Positions 34,477 to 42,953 of a DNA stretch of 64,000 nucleotides are shown piece by piece. Position 1 is the stretch's first letter. Each line of letters begins with the position of its first letter. The notes beneath the pieces were generated by a model, which saw only the letters and a list, made by a program, of their open reading frames with translations, was not told where the DNA came from and searched no databases. This DNA comes from Alkalibacterium sp049389645 (lineage in GTDB: Bacteria > Bacillota > Bacilli > Lactobacillales > Carnobacteriaceae_A), in the NCBI RefSeq assembly GCF_049389645.1, contig NZ_CP186540.1, forward strand, positions 1,736,001 through 1,800,000, given 5' to 3'. A program made the position numbers and the translations under genes.

Positions 34477-35250
34477 ATGGCAGTTTTAGAAATCAAGAAC
34501 CTACATGTATCCATTGAAGATAAAGAAATTCTAAAAGGCGTCAATTTAATCATGAAGACAGGCGAGATCCACGCAATCATGGGACCAAACGGAACAGGGA
34601 AATCAACGCTCTCAGCCGCAATCATGGGGCATCCGAAGTATGAAGTCACAGAAGGTGAGGTCTTGCTTGACGGCGAAAATATTCTGGAAATGGAAGTCGA
34701 CGAACGTGCCCGTGCCGGACTGTTTTTAGCTGTACAATACCCCAGTGAAATTGCGGGGATATCCAACGCAGAATTTATGCGTGCTGCCATCAACTCACGC
34801 CGAGACGATGACAACAAAATGGGCGTTATGGAATTCCTTAAAAGATTAGATAAAAAAATGGCACTACTAGATATGCCGGAAGAGATGGCCGAACGTTATT
34901 TGAATGAAGGCTTCTCTGGTGGAGAGAAAAAACGTAATGAGATTTTACAATTGATGATGATCGAACCCACCTTTGCGATTTTAGATGAAATCGACTCAGG
35001 ACTCGATATCGATGCCCTGCAAGTCGTTTCAAAAGGAATCAATGAAATGCGCGGCGAAGGCTTCGGTTCACTGATCATCACGCACTACCAACGCTTGCTC
35101 AACTACATCACACCAGACATTGTTCACATCATGATGGATGGACGTGTAGTGAAAACTGGCGGCGCTGATTTAGCGAAAGATCTGGAAGCAGAAGGATACA
35201 AAGGACTAATGGAAGAACTAGGACTAGACATCGAAATTGAAGAAGACTAA
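34477..35250 (+). CDS. sufC: Fe-S assembly ATPase SufC
   Basis: 257 residues. Walker A GPNGTGKST near 36-44, signature FSGGEKKRNEI near 146-156, Walker B FAILDEIDSGLD near 167-178, all typical of SufC. It is a cytosolic ABC-type ATPase that drives the SufBCD scaffold rather than transport. First gene of the sufCDSUB operon, with its own promoter upstream. AAGGAAGG precedes the ATG. Confidence 0.97.
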   Translation: MAVLEIKNLHVSIEDKEILKGVNLIMKTGEIHAIMGPNGTGKSTLSAAIMGHPKYEVTEGEVLLDGENILEMEVDERARAGLFLAVQYPSEIAGISNAEFMRAAINSRRDDDNKMGVMEFLKRLDKKMALLDMPEEMAERYLNEGFSGGEKKRNEILQLMMIEPTFAILDEIDSGLDIDALQVVSKGINEMRGEGFGSLIITHYQRLLNYITPDIVHIMMDGRVVKTGGADLAKDLEAEGYKGLMEELGLDIEIEED

Positions 35251-35268
35251 GTGCAGAGGAGGCATAAC

Positions 35269-36567
35269 ATGGAAACCAAAGTAAGTGAATACGTGAGTCA
35301 TAAAGATGCTTTAGCCGCCTTCTCTCGCGGATTACAAGAACCTGAGTGGATGCTTGAGATGCGCTTAGCTGCGTTAGACCAAATAGACGATCTGGAACCT
35401 CCCGTTATTGAACGTCTGCGTTACAACCGCTGGCCTCTATGGCAAGTACCGAATTTAACAGGAGCTCCGTCACCTAAACCGATCGATCCGTTCGAATTTA
35501 TCGAAGATAAAGCCGATGCGATACGTGTCATTCAAGCAGGAAACGATACGGTGATCGAAACATTGCCCGAATCACTCAAAGAAAAAGGTGTGATCTTTAC
35601 CGATTTACACACGGCATTGAGAGAATATCCAGAGCTTGTTAAAGAAGCCTACATGAGTAAAGCAGTGAAACCGGGAACCAACAAAATCACCGCGTTCCAT
35701 GCCGCCTTCATGAACTCCGGACTCTTTTTATACGTCCCTAAAAACGTTGAGATCGATGACGCTTTTGAATCGGTCTTGATCCAAAACAGCTTAGTGGAAG
35801 ATGCATTCATCAAGCATGTTTTGATTTATGCAGACAGCAATTCTAAATTCAATTATGTTGAAAAAACCCTGACCAAAGGGGATAAAAAGAACGCTGCGAA
35901 CATCATTGTGGAAGTCATTGCGAAAGCCGGCGCCCAAGTGAAATACAGCGCAGTTGACCAATTGGGGGAAAACTCCACCGTCTACTTCAGCCGTAAAGGC
36001 TACACGTTTAGAGATGCCCATATCGACTGGGCCGTTGGCGTCATGAATGGCGGGAACGTTGTCGCTGACTTTGACACCGATTTGATCGGAGACGGTTCAA
36101 GCACAGATCTGAAAGCAGTTGCTGTCAGTAATGGACGTCAATTGCAAGTCGTCGATTCAAAAGTCGAGAACCATGGCAATAACACTGTAGGGAACATCTT
36201 CCAGCATGGGGTTATCTTGGACCGTGCGACTTTAACTTTCAACGGGATCGGTCATATTCTCAAAGGGGCCAAAGGTGCAGATGCCCAACAGGAATCGCGT
36301 GTCTTGATGCTTTCAGACAAAGCCCGTGGAGACGCTAACCCGATTCTCCTGATAGATGAAAACGAAGTAACCGCCGGGCATGCGGCCAGTGTTGGTCGAG
36401 TGAATCCGGAAGAAATGTACTACTTGATGAGTCGAGGTATTGAGAAATCAGAAGCTGAACGCTTAGTTATTCGTGGCTTCTTAGGCAAAGTGATCCAAGC
36501 GATTCCACTGAAAGGCGTTCGTGATGAATTGATTCAGACAATCGAAAGGAAGCTGACTTCCAAATGA
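35269..36567 (+). CDS. sufD: Fe-S scaffold subunit SufD
   Basis: 432 residues. The EPEWMLEMRLAAL motif near the start and the right-handed beta-helix core with HGVILDRATLTFNGIGHI define SufD; the C-terminus has MSRGIEKSEAERLVIRGFLG, shared with SufB. It pairs with SufB to build nascent clusters. ATG 35269 is preferred to the GTG directly after sufC because GAGGAGG then has proper spacing. Its stop overlaps the sufS start (ATGA). Confidence 0.96.
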   Translation: METKVSEYVSHKDALAAFSRGLQEPEWMLEMRLAALDQIDDLEPPVIERLRYNRWPLWQVPNLTGAPSPKPIDPFEFIEDKADAIRVIQAGNDTVIETLPESLKEKGVIFTDLHTALREYPELVKEAYMSKAVKPGTNKITAFHAAFMNSGLFLYVPKNVEIDDAFESVLIQNSLVEDAFIKHVLIYADSNSKFNYVEKTLTKGDKKNAANIIVEVIAKAGAQVKYSAVDQLGENSTVYFSRKGYTFRDAHIDWAVGVMNGGNVVADFDTDLIGDGSSTDLKAVAVSNGRQLQVVDSKVENHGNNTVGNIFQHGVILDRATLTFNGIGHILKGAKGADAQQESRVLMLSDKARGDANPILLIDENEVTAGHAASVGRVNPEEMYYLMSRGIEKSEAERLVIRGFLGKVIQAIPLKGVRDELIQTIERKLTSK

Positions 36568-37802
36568 CCATCTCAAGCGAAAAATGGAGAGCAGATTTTC
36601 CGATTCTCCATCAAGTCGTTAACGATGAACCGCTCGTTTATTTAGATAATGCCGCGACGTCACAAAAACCAACAGCCGTTCTGAAAGCTGTGGAAGAGTA
36701 TTATCATACTTCTAACGCTAACGTCCACCGTGGTGTGCATACCTTGGCTGAGCGGGCAACCACTCAGTATGAGAATGCACGCGAAACCGTGAGACGGTTC
36801 ATCCATGCAAACGAAACGGCAGAAGTGTTGTTCACGCGTGGTACGACAACGAGTTTAAATTGGCTCGCTCAAAGTTTGGGTGATGCCATCGTTGAACCGG
36901 GTGATGAAATCGTGATTTCCTATATGGAACACCACTCCAACATCATCCCATGGCAGCAGCTGGCTAAGCGCAAGCAGGCCAAACTCGTGTATATCGAACT
37001 GACCGGTGACGGCCAGCTCGATATGGACGATGCCCGCAAAAAAATAACCGATAAAACAAAGATCGTGTCATTGACGCATGTCTCAAATGTACTGGGCAGC
37101 ATCACACCAATCAAAGCTATTGCAGAGTTAACGCACGCGAAAGGCGGCGTGATGGTGGTAGACGGGGCTCAAGCAGTTCCGCATATGCCCGTTGACGTCC
37201 AGGCTTTGGATGCCGATTTTTATGCATTCAGTGGACACAAGATGCTGGCACCAACAGGTATCGGCGTTTTGTATGGTAAGCGTGAATGGTTGGATAAAAT
37301 TGAACCGATTGAATTTGGCGGCGAAATGAACGACTTTGTGGGGCTAGAGAGCAGCACCTGGAAAGAGTTGCCGTGGAAATTCGAAGCGGGAACACCAAAC
37401 ATTTCCGGTGCGATCGGCTTGGCGAAAGCGATCGACTATTTGGAAATTATTGGTATGAATGAGATAATGGAGCATGAACAAGAAATCGTTGACTATTTGA
37501 TGCCGAAGCTGGCAAATATCGAAGGCTTGACCGTTTTTGGACCCAAAAATCCCAAAGATCGTACCGGTGTGATCGCCTTTAACTTGGAAAGTGTCCACCC
37601 GCATGACGTAGCGACCGCTATGGACATGGAAGGTGTCGCTGTCAGAGCCGGTCACCATTGTGCGCAGCCATTGATGACCTATTTAGAACAACAATCCACA
37701 GCCCGGGCAAGTTTCTATCTGTACAACACACGTGCGGATGCAGATAAATTTGTCGAAGCACTCATAGCCACAAAGGAGTTTTTCGCATATGGCCTTAACT
37801 AA
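36564..37802 (+). CDS. sufS: Cysteine desulfurase SufS
   Basis: 412 residues, fold-type I PLP enzyme of the CsdA/SufS class. The Schiff-base lysine is in SGHKMLAPTG near residue 226 and the persulfide cysteine in RAGHHCAQPL near 366, with the N-terminal YLDNAATSQKP. It takes sulfur from cysteine and passes it to SufU. Overlaps sufD by 4 bp and sufU by 14 bp, so translation is coupled. Confidence 0.97.
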   Translation: MTISSEKWRADFPILHQVVNDEPLVYLDNAATSQKPTAVLKAVEEYYHTSNANVHRGVHTLAERATTQYENARETVRRFIHANETAEVLFTRGTTTSLNWLAQSLGDAIVEPGDEIVISYMEHHSNIIPWQQLAKRKQAKLVYIELTGDGQLDMDDARKKITDKTKIVSLTHVSNVLGSITPIKAIAELTHAKGGVMVVDGAQAVPHMPVDVQALDADFYAFSGHKMLAPTGIGVLYGKREWLDKIEPIEFGGEMNDFVGLESSTWKELPWKFEAGTPNISGAIGLAKAIDYLEIIGMNEIMEHEQEIVDYLMPKLANIEGLTVFGPKNPKDRTGVIAFNLESVHPHDVATAMDMEGVAVRAGHHCAQPLMTYLEQQSTARASFYLYNTRADADKFVEALIATKEFFAYGLN

Positions 37803-38259
37803 ATTAGATCAATTATACCGAGCAGTCATTCTTGACCATTCACAACACCCGCATAGAAAAGGCGTACTGGAAAAAGCCACAGCGCAGATCGAACTCAAAA
37901 ATCCAGCGTGCGGCGATGTCATTCAAGTTCAACTCAATATTGAGAACGATAAAATCACCGATGTCCGTTTCGACGGTAGCGGCTGTACGATTTCCATGGC
38001 CAGTGCCAGCATGATGACCGATGCCATTATAGGCAAGTCACTCGATGAAGCCTTAGCGTTATCCAAAGAATTTTCAGGACTGGTTCAAGGTGAAGATCCT
38101 GAACACGAGGATGACTTAGGCGACGCGATGATGCTTTCAGGCGTAGCCAAATTTCCAGCCCGCATCAAATGTGCCACGTTATCCTGGAAAGCTTTGGAAA
38201 AAGCCTTAGCTGATAACGGACAGACCGGTGTCGACGGACAACTGAAACACGACGAATAG
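37789..38259 (+). CDS. sufU: Sulfur-transfer protein SufU
   Basis: 156 residues. The three zinc/sulfur cysteines occur in NPACGDVI near 41, GSGCTISMASASMM near 66 and IKCATLSW near 128, with the SufU-specific insert (KEFSGLVQGEDPEHEDDL) absent from IscU. It is the zinc-dependent persulfide acceptor for SufS. A 115-bp spacer with no obvious terminator separates it from sufB. Confidence 0.96.
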   Translation: MALTKLDQLYRAVILDHSQHPHRKGVLEKATAQIELKNPACGDVIQVQLNIENDKITDVRFDGSGCTISMASASMMTDAIIGKSLDEALALSKEFSGLVQGEDPEHEDDLGDAMMLSGVAKFPARIKCATLSWKALEKALADNGQTGVDGQLKHDE

Positions 38260-38374
38260 TATGTTAGAAAACATAAATAAAACAACAAAGGTTAGATTTG
38301 ATCAGTGTCTGGCAGTTAAAGCCTGAAAGAAAGGACTTTATCTGCTTTTCCGGATGTGAGGAAGGGGAAAACAC

Positions 38375-39769
38375 ATGTCTCAAGTACCAGAGAAAAATGA
38401 ATACAAATACGGCTTCCATGACGATGTGGAATCTGTTTACGACACGGGTAAAGGTTTGAATGAAGGCATTATCCGTGATATTTCCGCTCGTAAAGAAGAA
38501 CCTGAGTGGATGCTTGATTACCGATTAAAAGCGTATGAACACTATAAATCTCGTGCGATGCCAACCTGGGGTGCAGATTTATCAGATGTCGATTTCGATA
38601 ACTACACCTATTACCGTAAAGCCAGCGAGAAACCCGAACGCAGCTGGGACGATGTTCCTGAAAAGATCAAAGAAACCTTTGACCGTTTAGGCGTACCCGA
38701 AGCAGAACGACAATTTTTGGCCGGTTCAGGCGCACAGTACGAATCCGAAGTGGTTTACCACAACATGAAAGAAGAATTCGAGAAACTGGGGATCGTCTTT
38801 ACAGATACGGATTCCGCATTGAAAGAATACCCGGAGATCTTCAAAGAACATTTCGGGACAGTCGTTCCACCAACAGACAACAAACTGGCCGCACTGAATT
38901 CATCCGTCTGGTCGGGGGGCACATTCATCTATGTACCCAAAGGAATCAAATGTGATGTACCGCTGCAAATGTACTTCCGTATCAACAACGAATCGATGGG
39001 TCAGTTCGAACGTACCCTGATCATTGTCGACGAAGGCGCAAGCGTGCATTACGTCGAAGGCTGTACCGCACCAACGTTCTCATCAAGCTCACTGCACTCT
39101 GCAGTCGTTGAGATCATCGTTAAAAAAGACGCATACTGCCGTTACACGACCATTCAAAACTGGTCCGATAACGTGTATAACCTGGTTACAAAACGTGCCA
39201 CAGCTGCAGAAGGTGCAACCGTTGAATGGATTGATGGTAACCTGGGCGCGAAAACGACCATGAAATACCCAAGTATCCACCTGAACGGACGCGGCGCGCG
39301 TGGAACAACCATGTCGATCGCAATGGCCGGAGCAGGACAAATACAGGATACGGGCGCTAAAATGATTCATAACGCACCGAACACATCCAGCTCGATCGTT
39401 TCTAAATCGATCGCCAAAGATGGCGGAGCCGTGAACTACCGTGGACAAGTCACCTTTGGCAAAAACTCCGAAGGTTCAATCTCACATATCGAGTGTGACA
39501 CCATTATCATGGATGACCTGTCAAAATCCGACACCATTCCATTCAATGAGATCCACAATTCAAACGTGTCATTGGAGCATGAAGCGAAAGTTTCGAAGAT
39601 TTCAGAAGAACAACTCTATTATCTAATGAGTAGAGGACTCAACGAAGAAACCGCGACAGAAATGATCGTCATGGGCTTCGTAGAACCGTTCACCAAAGAA
39701 TTGCCAATGGAATATGCCGTTGAACTGAACCGTCTCATCAGTTATGAGATGGAAGGATCAGTGGGATAA
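38375..39769 (+). CDS. sufB: Fe-S scaffold subunit SufB
   Basis: 464 residues. EPEWMLDYRLKAYEHY near the start, KGIKCDVPLQMYFRIN, the VHYVEGCTAP segment with a conserved cysteine, and YRGQVTFGKNSEGSISHIECD near the C-terminal end identify SufB. With SufC and SufD it is the site where new Fe-S clusters form. Last gene of the operon, followed by a terminator. Two decayed copies of its 3' part lie downstream at 42.0-42.5 and 55.6-55.7 kb. Confidence 0.97.
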   Translation: MSQVPEKNEYKYGFHDDVESVYDTGKGLNEGIIRDISARKEEPEWMLDYRLKAYEHYKSRAMPTWGADLSDVDFDNYTYYRKASEKPERSWDDVPEKIKETFDRLGVPEAERQFLAGSGAQYESEVVYHNMKEEFEKLGIVFTDTDSALKEYPEIFKEHFGTVVPPTDNKLAALNSSVWSGGTFIYVPKGIKCDVPLQMYFRINNESMGQFERTLIIVDEGASVHYVEGCTAPTFSSSSLHSAVVEIIVKKDAYCRYTTIQNWSDNVYNLVTKRATAAEGATVEWIDGNLGAKTTMKYPSIHLNGRGARGTTMSIAMAGAGQIQDTGAKMIHNAPNTSSSIVSKSIAKDGGAVNYRGQVTFGKNSEGSISHIECDTIIMDDLSKSDTIPFNEIHNSNVSLEHEAKVSKISEEQLYYLMSRGLNEETATEMIVMGFVEPFTKELPMEYAVELNRLISYEMEGSVG

Positions 39770-39826
39770 AACACTAAGCAAATTAGTCTGAGACTGGGAC
39801 GAAAACCCCGTCTTGAGCTAGCAAAA

Positions 39827-39880
39827 GAGAAACCCGAGTGAATTTGTTGATACATACAAATTCACTCGGGTTTTCTTTTT
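39827..39880 (+). terminator. Terminator of the suf operon
   Basis: AGAAACCCGAGTGAATTT pairs with AAATTCACTCGGGTTTTCT around a 12-nt loop, then T5. A smaller GAC-GGG...CCC-GTC hairpin lies just upstream (39791-39813). Confidence 0.92.
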
Positions 39881-40018
39881 GTTAAAATCAGTTTCACTTT
39901 AAATATTTTACTCAAGTGAAACTTATATTAGCGTTCACTTTTCAAAAAGCTGGCTCGACCATTATTTTTTGTTTTCCATAGTGTCGTATTCATTCTTTTA
40001 ACGTAAACAATAACAAAC

Positions 40019-40061
40019 AAAAAACAACGCAGTCCCTGTCATCAAAAGGGGCTGCGTTGTT
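40019..40061 (-). terminator. Terminator for the DUF308 gene
   Basis: AACAACGCAGTCCC / GGGGCTGCGTTGTT (one wobble) with an A-run to its left, that is, a U-run on the minus transcript. Confidence 0.85.
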
Positions 40062-40081
40062 AGATATTTGAATTAAGTTTC

Positions 40082-40612
40082 TTACTCAAGGTTCTCTATG
40101 TTAGGAATAAGGAAGTACATCATAACATTGTTAACGCCAGTGAAAATCAATTGAAAGGAAACAGTCCAGTAAAAAATAGCCACTGCTAATTGTGGGTCAA
40201 ATAAGGATAGGATGCCAAACCAAACAACCAGAATGTTCAACACAATAGCAACCCATTTTAAATTGTTGTCCGATTTAAAAATAGCAAGAGTATTAGTGAC
40301 AGCTAAAATCATCAGCATAATAACGACTAGACTAACCACAAGAAAAGCTCCACGTGCGGGGTTTCTTAAAAAGAAAACGATACCAATAGCGCTAATTAGT
40401 AAACCTTCAAATACACGCAATATTTTATACTTCATTTCTTTCGTCATAAAGATACCATCAATGACAGTCACAATGCCTATAAGAGCAAAGGTGACCCCGA
40501 TAACCGTTAAAAATATAACACCCTGACGGACTGGGTTAGACATAAATAACATGCCTAAAATCAACAGCAGAATACCTTGAAAAAGAAATTTCAAGCGTTC
40601 TTTTTTCATCAA
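40082..40612 (-). CDS. DUF308/HdeD-family membrane protein
   Basis: 176 residues with six short membrane segments in three hairpins and charged turns (MTKEMKYKIL, FLRNPARGAF), the repeating pattern of the DUF308/HdeD family. E. coli HdeD is linked to acid resistance; the function here is unknown. AAAGGAGGG precedes the first ATG on the minus strand. It is divergent from the fasciclin lipoprotein gene and shares a symmetric promoter region with it, which hints at joint control. Confidence 0.8.
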   Translation of the reverse strand: MMKKERLKFLFQGILLLILGMLFMSNPVRQGVIFLTVIGVTFALIGIVTVIDGIFMTKEMKYKILRVFEGLLISAIGIVFFLRNPARGAFLVVSLVVIMLMILAVTNTLAIFKSDNNLKWVAIVLNILVVWFGILSLFDPQLAVAIFYWTVSFQLIFTGVNNVMMYFLIPNIENLE

Positions 40613-40652
40613 TAAACCCTCCTTTACTGTATCTCCTTTGCTTTATAATGAG

Positions 40653-40720
40653 AGTGTAAGTCTATACCAATGGGATGTCAAGCAATATGAGTTGACATTC
40701 CATTGTTGTTTTTTTACAAT
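40653..40720. promoter_or_regulatory. Mirror-image divergent promoters over an inverted repeat
   Basis: Minus strand: TTGACA (40676-40681), 17 bp, TACACT (40653-40658), reading into the DUF308 gene. Plus strand: TTGACA (40692-40697), 17 bp, TACAAT (40715-40720), reading toward the fasciclin gene. The two -35 boxes lie in the arms of an inverted repeat TGGGATGTCAA / TTGACATTCCA with a 10-bp centre, a natural place for one dimeric regulator. Confidence 0.65.
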
Positions 40721-40849
40721 GTAAAGTTTGAATAAGCTGTTGATTCAACGAATCCTCTTGCATTCTCATCGCCAGTGCTTCCCGTTGTGAATGCTAAAAA
40801 TAATTAGTACTAAACAAGATTGGCACGTTTTTTCCCTTGAGCCTCTTAA

Positions 40850-40878
40850 TTGACTTCTAGTATTCTTTTTATTAATAT
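40850..40878 (+). promoter_or_regulatory. Second promoter of the fasciclin gene
   Basis: TTGACT at 40850-40855 and TAATAT at 40873-40878, spacer 17 bp. Confidence 0.45.
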
Positions 40879-40952
40879 TATGGTGTAAAAAGAAGTGCTT
40901 ATTCTCTATTGTCGAAACATTCCGTGGACTTTATTAGAAAGGAAGGATTTCT

Positions 40953-41609
40953 ATGAACAAAGACGTATTGAAGAGGTTACGATTGGGTGTTCTCTCTTTT
41001 TCAGCTCTAGCTTTAATTGCCGCCTGTGGGACCGATGATACGGACGAACCAGCAGTCGATGAAGACCCAGCTGTTGAAGAGCCGGTTGACGATGAAATGG
41101 CAGACGATGAACCAGCAGATGACGAAATGGCAGACGATGAAATGGCAGATGAAGACCCAGCTGACGAAGCCGAAGAAGACGTTGTCGGTATTGCACAAGG
41201 TGATCCTGATTTTAGTACCTTAGTCGCTGCTCTTCAAGAAGCAGAACTTGTTGAAACGCTTCAAGGGGAAGGACCGTTCACAGTGTTTGCACCGACTAAC
41301 GCTGCCTTTGACACACTGTTGGATGAATTAGATATTACAGCCGAGGAATTACTTGCACAACCAGATTTAGAACAGATTCTTACGTATCATGTTGTGTCCG
41401 GTAATGTTTTAGCCGCTGATTTAACAGATGGTATGACAGCAGAAACAGTTAATGGAGAAGAATTGACTTTTGACTTGTCAGGTGATCCCATGGTGAATGA
41501 ATCATCAATTATTACAACCGATATCGAAGCGTCAAACGGTGTTGTACACGTAATCGATACCGTCTTGGTTCCTTCTGATTTTGAATTACAAGAAGTAGAA
41601 GCAGAGTAA
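40953..41609 (+). CDS. Fasciclin-domain lipoprotein
   Basis: 218 residues. The signal peptide ends at lipobox IAAC with the lipidated cysteine near residue 25. Residues about 27-75 are an extremely acidic, repetitive linker (DDEMADDEPAD-type repeats). Residues about 80-212 are a fasciclin (FAS1) domain with the H1 motif FTVFAPTNAAFD and the H2 motif NGVVHVIDTVLVP. FAS1 proteins mediate adhesion or surface interactions. The acidic linker fits life in salt or at high pH. AGAAAGGAAGG lies before the ATG. Divergent to the DUF308 gene. Confidence 0.9.
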   Translation: MNKDVLKRLRLGVLSFSALALIAACGTDDTDEPAVDEDPAVEEPVDDEMADDEPADDEMADDEMADEDPADEAEEDVVGIAQGDPDFSTLVAALQEAELVETLQGEGPFTVFAPTNAAFDTLLDELDITAEELLAQPDLEQILTYHVVSGNVLAADLTDGMTAETVNGEELTFDLSGDPMVNESSIITTDIEASNGVVHVIDTVLVPSDFELQEVEAE

Positions 41610-41700
41610 TTCACCGATGCATTTTCCTCATCATTAAGACCGTAATCTGAAAATGTATGCTTATCTACTTTAATGATAGTTTTGTTTTCAAGAACAAAAC

Positions 41701-41746
41701 AAAAAATCACTCCCTTTGACTTTTGTCAGAGGGAGCGATTTTTTTA
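41701..41746 (+). terminator. Terminator after the fasciclin gene
   Basis: AAAAAATCACTCCCTTTGAC pairs with GTCAGAGGGAGCGATTTTTT (one mismatch, one bulge) around TTTT. Confidence 0.9.
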
Positions 41747-41782
41747 TCAAAGAGAGAAATATTTCAAGCGATGAATAGTTGA

Positions 41783-41998
41783 GTATCTACACATGAAAAT
41801 AGATACCTCAGTACTGAGCCGGATCAATTTTATCAAGATTACGAATTAACGTACACTGAAGATGTTCTCCTTATCGAATCCGATGATATCATCTACGAGT
41901 TAACTATCATAGGGCCCAGAAATTTTTTAGATGAATAAAATGATATAGAACTGAGTACTAATGTCTATATGTTGGATGAATCGGTTGAGTTCAATTGA
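41783..41998 (+). pseudogene. Decayed acidic open frame, family unknown
   Basis: A single frame reads about 51 residues (including YLSTEPDQFYQDYELTYTED and LIESDDIIYELTII), meets TAA at 41936-41938, then continues in frame for 19 more codons (NDIELSTNVYMLDESVEFN) to TGA. It has no start codon or ribosome site at its left end. Even codon usage and read-through past the stop suggest a dead gene rather than chance. I cannot name the family. It lies directly before the sufB remnant. Confidence 0.4.
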
Positions 41999-42040
41999 TG
42001 CTCACATCGTTTACATGCAGTAAAGTTATTCATTGAAGAG

Positions 42041-42532
42041 CCAAGTATCCACTTGAACGCACTCGGAATGACCATGTCGATTGCAATGGCTGAAGCATGT
42101 GAGGTCCAAAACACTGGTACGGAAATGATTCATAACGCACCAAACACATCAAGTTAAATCGTATCGAAATCGATTGCCAAAGATGGCGGAGCCGTCAACC
42201 ACCGCAGCCAAGTTACGTTCGGTAAAAACTCAGTCGGATCGATATCACATATCGATTGTCACACCATTATCATGGATGATCTGTCTAAATCCGACACCAT
42301 TCCATTCAATGAGATCTACAACTCCAACGTGTCTCTCGAACACGAAGCGAAAGTATCCAAAATTTCAGAAGAACAATTCTACTATCTTATGAGTAGAGGA
42401 CTCGACGAAGAAACCGCGACAGAAATGATTGTCATGGGATTCGTTGAACCATTCACTAAAGAACTCCCAATGGAATAGGCCGTTGAACTCAACCGTCTCA
42501 TCAATTATGAGATAGAAGGATCAGTGGGTTAA
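42041..42532 (+). pseudogene. sufB: Decayed 3' part of a second sufB copy
   Basis: Matches sufB from about 39268 to its stop, same orientation, 2.3 kb downstream of the intact gene. Damage: a 10-bp deletion near 42060 that shifts the frame, TAA at 42155-42157 and TAG at 42476-42478. By eye most of the other base differences are synonymous third-position changes (for example GGC/GGT, GTT/GTA, TCA/TCT), so the copy diverged while still under protein-level selection. It is therefore probably a replaced older or foreign sufB, not a recent duplicate. Confidence 0.9.
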
Positions 42533-42543
42533 TAAAGAATCGG

Positions 42544-42572
42544 AAGCCTTGCAGCGATGCGAGGCTTTTTCT
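42544..42572 (+). terminator. Terminator after the sufB remnant
   Basis: AAGCCTTGC / GCGAGGCTT hairpin with a T-run, different from the terminator of the intact suf operon. Confidence 0.75.
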
Positions 42573-42599
42573 TTTAAGGAAGAGCTCTAATATGAAAAA

Positions 42600-42880
42600 A
42601 ACACTGGGCAGTCTTTTTTGTGACCACTTGATGTCGAGTTACTTGTAGAACTAGTCACTAAACCGATATTGAGACTAGTTGATTGAGAAAAGCTGAAAGA
42701 AGTGGTTCCAAAAGGCTTATTGAGACCAGTTCTTTGCAGGATATAAAATCAACTGGTCACTAAATGAGTTTTGAGACTACTTCGGTTTCATACGATTCAG
42801 GAACTGGTCTCAAAAGCGATATAGTGACTAGTTAGTTAATATTAGGACTGTGAACTGGTCTCAATCCTCTCTGAAAGTGA
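42600..42880. repeat. Cluster of ACTRGTC / GAGACCAGT motifs forming hairpins
   Basis: About ten copies of AACTAGTCAC, AACTGGTCTCA or their complements in 280 bp, no gene. Pairs form inverted repeats: 42649-42680 (AACTAGTC...GACTAGTT) and 42802-42833 (AACTGGTCTCA...TAGTGACTAGTT); others at 42722-42761. The same motif occurs near 13.3 kb, and GGTCACTAAAT also occurs near 3.6 kb. Confidence 0.65.
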
Positions 42881-42913
42881 CGTTGAGAGAAAAAAAGCTC
42901 TTCAAATAAGGAG

Positions 42914-42947
42914 AAAACGACTTGTCTTGGCAAGTCGTTTCCTTTTT
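42914..42947. terminator. Bidirectional terminator left of the NERD gene
   Basis: AAACGACTTG / CAAGTCGTTT, loop TCTTGG, with A-run and T-run flanks. It ends the minus-strand NERD transcript. Confidence 0.88.
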
Positions 42948-42953
42948 AGGCCA

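Noticed and set aside
40671..40715. Rho-independent terminator at the inverted repeat with a T-run
   Set aside because: No gene is transcribed into it, and both arms contain -35 boxes of well-spaced divergent promoters, so a regulatory site is the better reading.
42041..42532. Functional second sufB
   Set aside because: Two in-frame stops, a frame-shifting deletion and no 5' half.
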